Below, piece by piece: positions 5,355 to 7,450 of a DNA stretch of 7,450 nucleotides (its first letter is position 1; every line of letters begins with the position of its first letter). Under the pieces are notes generated by a model that searched no databases, had not been told where the DNA came from, and was given only the letters and a program-made list of their open reading frames with translations. The DNA comes from JBOHTO01 sp050733695 (GTDB lineage: Bacteria > Gemmatimonadota > Gemmatimonadetes > Gemmatimonadales > Gemmatimonadaceae). Location: positions 1 to 7,450 of the forward strand of contig JBOHTO010000092.1 of assembly GCA_050733695.1 (NCBI GenBank), given 5' to 3'. Made by a program: the position numbers and the translations under genes.

Positions 5355-6071
5355 TCAGCGATCGAGCGGCGGCAGCGGCTCTGCGAATGCGACCTCCGCG
5401 CGCCAGCCCTCGACGCTGAACATCGTCTCCAGCAGTTCCTCGGCGCTTTCGTTCGCGTGCTCGGCGAGGTCCAGCTCCTGTGCCGCATCGGTGAGCTGCT
5501 CGCGAACCCTGCTGAAGATCGTGTCGCGATCTGCCGGCGTGAATGGATTCCACAGGCCACCCTGCTCGTCATAGGTCTTGAGATCGGTCACGTCGATCGC
5601 GAGTATGGACGCGGGCGGCAGCGTGATGACGATCGTACGTTCCGCATCGTTGATGTCGACATCCATCGCCGCGTTGAGGTCAAAGCCGGCCAGCACACGG
5701 GCGGTGACGACGACGATGGAGCGCTTTGTCGACCCGTACCAGGTGTTCTCGTAGACGACGACGTCCCGGAGCGTTGCCTCCGTCGAGACGAGCTTCGCCA
5801 CGGATTCCACACGCGAGAGCACCGTCGACTGCGTGATCGCGGTCTCTCCGCCGCCGCCGAGCAGGCCCTCGCCAAGTCGCCCGCACTGCCGGATGCCGAC
5901 GACGAGCAGGATGATCAGGCCGGCGAATACTACCATCCACGCTCGGACGAAGCTCCTGCGTGGCCTGGTCGTCGACGCGCTGTCTATCGGCGCGGCGTCG
6001 GGGGGGGCGGCGAGGGGGGGGGGAGGGGGCGTGCGTTCGCCTGCGGGCTTCCCGCTATCGCTTGTGGGCAT
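5355..6071 (-). CDS. DUF4230 membrane-anchored protein
   Basis: This 238-residue protein has a short Pro/Ala-rich cytoplasmic tail (1-36), one membrane helix (about 42-60) and a DUF4230 domain, probably outside the membrane. Family features are ESVAKLVSTEATLRDVVVYE (89-108), STKRSIVVVTARVLAGFDL (114-132), the paired strands MDVDINDAERTIVITLPPA (136-154), LKTYDEQGGLWNPF (164-177), and the late helix AAQELDLAEHANESAEELLE (196-215). The function of the family is unknown. The ATG at 6071-6069 places the membrane helix sensibly; the frame stays open to 6254 but would then overlap the divergent WYL-like gene. No strong ribosome site is visible. The Pro run at residues 15-19 is encoded by long C tracts on the coding strand that could slip or be misread. 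The gene ends 9 bp from the end of the convergent H1-like gene. Confidence 0.83.
   Translation of the reverse strand: MPTSDSGKPAGERTPPPPPLAAPPDAAPIDSASTTRPRRSFVRAWMVVFAGLIILLVVGIRQCGRLGEGLLGGGGETAITQSTVLSRVESVAKLVSTEATLRDVVVYENTWYGSTKRSIVVVTARVLAGFDLNAAMDVDINDAERTIVITLPPASILAIDVTDLKTYDEQGGLWNPFTPADRDTIFSRVREQLTDAAQELDLAEHANESAEELLETMFSVEGWRAEVAFAEPLPPLDR
6000..6029 (+). repeat. G8/G10/G5 homopolymer tracts inside the DUF4230 gene
   Basis: On the plus strand G runs of 8 (6000-6007), 10 (6014-6023) and 5 (6025-6029) bases are separated by short interruptions. They lie 42-72 bases inside the DUF4230 gene, coding on the other strand for Pro-rich residues 15-24. Such runs are hotspots for slippage and sequencing error, and the plus strand could form a G-quadruplex. 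A change of one base would shift the frame before the membrane helix. Confidence 0.7.
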
Positions 6072-6125
6072 TGGCGCAAGCCAGGCGCACGGTTGGTGCC
6101 AGCCCTTCTGTCCGCGGCCCGCCCG

Positions 6126-6134
6126 TGCTACGTT
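6126..6134 (+). promoter_or_regulatory. Possible extended -10 promoter for the WYL-like gene
   Basis: TGCTACGTT (6126-6134) fits an extended -10 element (TGN followed by TACGTT) in the 163-bp divergent gap. At a 17-nt spacing the -35 position reads TTCTGT (6106-6111), a weak match. Transcription would start near 6141, leaving a leader of roughly 95 nt before the ATG at 6235. I see no clear promoter for the opposite DUF4230 gene. Confidence 0.3.
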
Positions 6135-6234
6135 GTGACGAGGGGCACAATCGCACGCCCCGATGAGACCGCCATGTGCGCAGCGCAGCCGGTACGCTGT
6201 CGCCCAACCAGACGACTCTGTTCGAGGAGATGCC

Positions 6235-6477
6235 ATGCTCAGGACCGAGGACATCCTCCGCGACGCCGGGCGGCAGCTCCGCCGGGTGCTGATCCAGTTC
6301 CATTCGTCCTCGGGGCGGGAATACGAGCGCGAGATGGAACCCTACGCGATTCGCGATGGTGAGCTCGTTGCTTTCTCGTACCTCCGCGACGAGTTCCGCA
6401 CGGTCAAACTTGGCGAGATCACCGGGGTGGAGATCACACCCAGGTCTTTCACTCCGAGGCGTGAGATCGAGCTCTGA
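6235..6477 (+). CDS. Stand-alone WYL-like small protein
   Basis: This 80-residue protein begins at an ATG with an excellent ribosome site: GAGGAG (6224-6229), 5 nt upstream. After a short helix (3-16), the sequence follows the WYL-domain pattern by eye. It has strand RRVLIQFHSSSGREYEREMEPYAI (16-39, with the usual Pro after an Arg/Glu-rich strand), strand GELVAFSYLRDEFRTVKL (42-59, in the place of the WYL tripeptide and the Arg-Thr-Phe strand), GEITGVEIT (60-68) and a closing FTP (72-74). WYL domains normally sit behind an HTH in ligand-sensing transcription factors. Here no HTH, helicase or nuclease is attached. The protein might sense a nucleotide or nucleic-acid ligand or act through a partner; its role is unknown. 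Its last 29 bases overlap the end of the convergent DUF4442 gene. Confidence 0.72.
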   Translation: MLRTEDILRDAGRQLRRVLIQFHSSSGREYEREMEPYAIRDGELVAFSYLRDEFRTVKLGEITGVEITPRSFTPRREIEL

Positions 6478-6976
6478 CCGGTGGTGACGCGGCCCGCCCC
6501 CCGGCCGCCGGGGCGAGCAGCCACCGCACGGTCGCGCGCGCCACATCGTCGCCCGCGGAGTCCCGCACCACCGCCAACACGTCGTGCGCGACCTCGCCCC
6601 GCACTTCGGGTATCGCCGGCTCGCTCTCGGCCACGAGCGTTCCGCGCGCCTTCTTCACGAACTCGATCGTGATTCCGGTCACAATCCCGCGAACGTTCGG
6701 CGGGAGGCCAGTCGTCATCGCGAGGCCGCTGGTCAGCTCCGCCAGGTTCGTAAGCGCGATCGCATGGACGGATTTCAGGTGATTGCGGACGCCGCGGCGG
6801 TCGCGCATGGCGACGAGCGCGTACCCCGGGCGCAGCTCCAGCACCTGCGGGCCGATCGTGCCGGAGTACGGGACCATCCTTCCGAGCAGGAGCGCGAACA
6901 TCCGGCGGCCACCCGGCAGCGCGTGCAGCCGGCGCCACGCCGTGGTGAGCGCTCGAGCCGGCGATGCCGAGCGCAT
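6449..6976 (-). CDS. DUF4442 hotdog-fold protein, putative thioesterase
   Basis: The 175-residue protein matches the DUF4442 branch of the hotdog-fold superfamily (PaaI/YiiD-C related), whose members act on or bind acyl-CoA thioesters in the cytoplasm. Key stretches are MVPYSGTIGPQVLELRPGYA (34-53), RNHLKSVHAIALTNLAELTS (64-83), with Asn65, His66, His71, Asn77 and Glu80 in the usual active-site helix region, and VRGIVTGITIEFVKKARGTL (95-114). The HAIALTNLAE helix is the hot-dog 'sausage'. About 25 residues at the C-terminus (151-175) are Ala/Arg-rich and look non-conserved; they cover the overlap with the convergent WYL-like gene. The ATG at 6976-6974 starts 13 bp after the stop of the FeoA-like gene on the same strand, so the two are probably co-transcribed. 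No strong ribosome site is visible. Actual thioesterase activity and substrate are inferred. Confidence 0.85.
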   Translation of the reverse strand: MRSASPARALTTAWRRLHALPGGRRMFALLLGRMVPYSGTIGPQVLELRPGYALVAMRDRRGVRNHLKSVHAIALTNLAELTSGLAMTTGLPPNVRGIVTGITIEFVKKARGTLVAESEPAIPEVRGEVAHDVLAVVRDSAGDDVARATVRWLLAPAAGGRAASPPVRARSHASE

Positions 6977-6989
6977 CGAAGCGCCGGTG

Positions 6990-7364
6990 CTAGGCGGCGC
7001 TGTTGCCGGCGCTGCTGCCGGCGCTGCTGCCGGCGCTGCTCGTGCGGTCGCCAGGCGACGCGGTCAGGGCGGATGGTACCGGGGTAGGGCGTCGCTGGCT
7101 CGGGGACGGCGCCCTGTCCGCCATGGGCACCCAGGGCGACTGAGGGGCACCCACCTGAACGAATCCGGGCCATACTCCCGCCACCCTCACGTCGCGGCCC
7201 CGCGGTGTCCTGATATCGATCATACCAGCCGACGCCGCGCGACAGCGAACGACATCGCCTTCGCGGATATCGAGCGACGCGCAGCGGGCGCGCACCGAGT
7301 CGAACAGGATGCGTTCGACGCGCACCGCTTCGCCGGGAAGGAGGGAGGCCAGACTGCGAATCAT
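6990..7364 (-). CDS. FeoA-like SH3-fold protein with repetitive tail
   Basis: Of 124 residues, the first 72 look like a FeoA domain: SLASLLPGEAVRVERI (4-19), a helix ending CASLDI, then REGDVVRC (34-41), a MIDIRTPRGRDVRV hairpin (48-61) and a closing FVQVG (68-72). FeoA is a small cytoplasmic SH3-barrel partner of the ferrous-iron transporter FeoB, and the same fold occurs at the C-terminus of DtxR-type regulators. The remaining 52 residues are Pro/Ser/Ala-rich and end in SSAG repeats made by a 12-bp tandem repeat; normal FeoA lacks this tail. The ATG at 7364-7362 lies 6 nt after a -10-like box with no ribosome site, suggesting a leaderless message. A GTG at 7397 would add 11 residues but starts within the promoter. 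The iron role is inferred; no FeoB is visible in the window. Confidence 0.68.
   Translation of the reverse strand: MIRSLASLLPGEAVRVERILFDSVRARCASLDIREGDVVRCRAASAGMIDIRTPRGRDVRVAGVWPGFVQVGAPQSPWVPMADRAPSPSQRRPTPVPSALTASPGDRTSSAGSSAGSSAGNSAA
6996..7040 (-). repeat. 12-bp tandem repeat coding for SSAG units
   Basis: The plus strand reads GGCGCTGTTGCC (6996-7007), GGCGCTGCTGCC (7008-7019), the same again (7020-7031), and a partial GGCGCTGCT (7032-7040). That is 3.75 copies differing by one base. It encodes the Ser-Ser-Ala-Gly tail of the FeoA-like protein, in frame because the unit is four codons. Copy number can vary without breaking the gene. Confidence 0.85.
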
Positions 7365-7370
7365 GTTTCG

Positions 7371-7413
7371 ATTGTGCAACCGAATTGACTTTTGCACAAG
7401 GTATCCCTACCTT
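7371..7413. promoter_or_regulatory. Overlapping divergent promoters within dyad repeats
   Basis: On the minus strand, TTGTGC (7399-7394), a 17-nt spacer and CACAAT (7376-7371) form a promoter whose start would fall on or next to the ATG of the FeoA-like gene at 7364. On the plus strand, TTGACT (7385-7390), a 17-nt spacer and TACCTT (7408-7413) face right, toward a gene beyond the window; an ATG at 7446 is possible. Two TTGNNCAA boxes (7372-7379 and 7392-7399) are reverse complements, 20 bp apart. A further dyad, AAGGTA-TCCC-TACCTT (7398-7413), covers the plus-strand -10. These dyads are good operator candidates; the regulator is unknown, with a metal-responsive one being a guess from the FeoA-like neighbour. 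Confidence 0.55.
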
Positions 7414-7450
7414 CGCGCCCCCTTCCAACGATCCTGTCGCAGGCCATGAC

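Noticed and set aside
4646..5572. Minus-strand frame of 308 codons opposite the H1-like gene
   Set aside because: Its Phe/Gly/Ala/Pro-rich product is the mirror of Lys/Ala/Pro codons on the other strand. The plus-strand frame has the ribosome site and a coherent composition.
5457..6362. Plus-strand frame of 301 codons opposite the DUF4230 gene
   Set aside because: The DUF4230 reading on the minus strand has clear family motifs and a membrane helix. This frame is its antisense shadow and would also cover the WYL-like gene start.
6996..7040. CRISPR-like array
   Set aside because: The 12-bp units abut without spacers, lie in frame inside a coding region and encode a Ser-Ser-Ala-Gly tail.
6775..7428. 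Minus-strand frame of 217 codons overlapping the FeoA-like and DUF4442 genes
   Set aside because: It is out of frame with both recognised genes and is Arg/Ser-rich without motifs.

Overview
The window is GC-rich and densely coded, with strong G/C preference at third codon positions. It reads as a chromosomal housekeeping segment. I see no tRNA, rRNA, CRISPR array, transposase, integrase or phage gene. The gene mix is a secreted-leader alanine/glycine symporter, a DPGN-less Nramp relative, an M48 lipoprotein protease, an AT-hook/histone-H1-like protein, and DUF4230 and DUF4442 proteins. This suggests a free-living, high-GC, probably diderm bacterium. Gemmatimonadota or a neighbouring phylum is my best guess, from general resemblance only.

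Left part (1-3537): two minus-strand transporter genes, an AGCS symporter cut by the window edge and a divergent Nramp-family protein, lie in series. They are separated by about 110 bp that hold three 15-nt direct repeats. Across a 112-bp divergent control region, a plus-strand gene encodes a small probable lipoprotein M48 metalloprotease.

Middle (3538-5345): a small minus-strand protein with a Cys/His cluster is followed by about 430 bp without a confident gene. That gap holds a perfect 12-bp hairpin, a nested three-stem fold with an alternative pairing, and an unrecognised ORF. Two plus-strand genes follow: a membrane-anchored small protein whose start sits on a 17-bp tandem duplication, and a Lys/Arg/Ala/Pro-rich nucleoid-type protein with an AT-hook-like motif.

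Right part (5346-7450): a minus-strand DUF4230 membrane protein, with a 10-base homopolymer near its start, is divergent from an 80-residue stand-alone WYL-like protein. The WYL-like gene runs tail to tail, with a 29-bp overlap, into a minus-strand pair: a FeoA-like SH3 protein followed 13 bp later by a DUF4442 hotdog-fold protein. The FeoA-like gene appears to be driven by a possibly leaderless promoter. That promoter overlaps a strong opposite-facing promoter inside a cluster of dyad repeats, which suggests a regulated divergent locus continuing beyond the right edge.

No single pathway unites the genes. Metal handling is a weak common theme (Nramp-like protein, FeoA-like protein, zinc protease, Cys/His small protein). 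No confirmed novel system is visible. The best leads are the structured gap at 3914-4040, the promoter/dyad cluster at 7371-7413, the DPGN-less Nramp protein and the stand-alone WYL protein.
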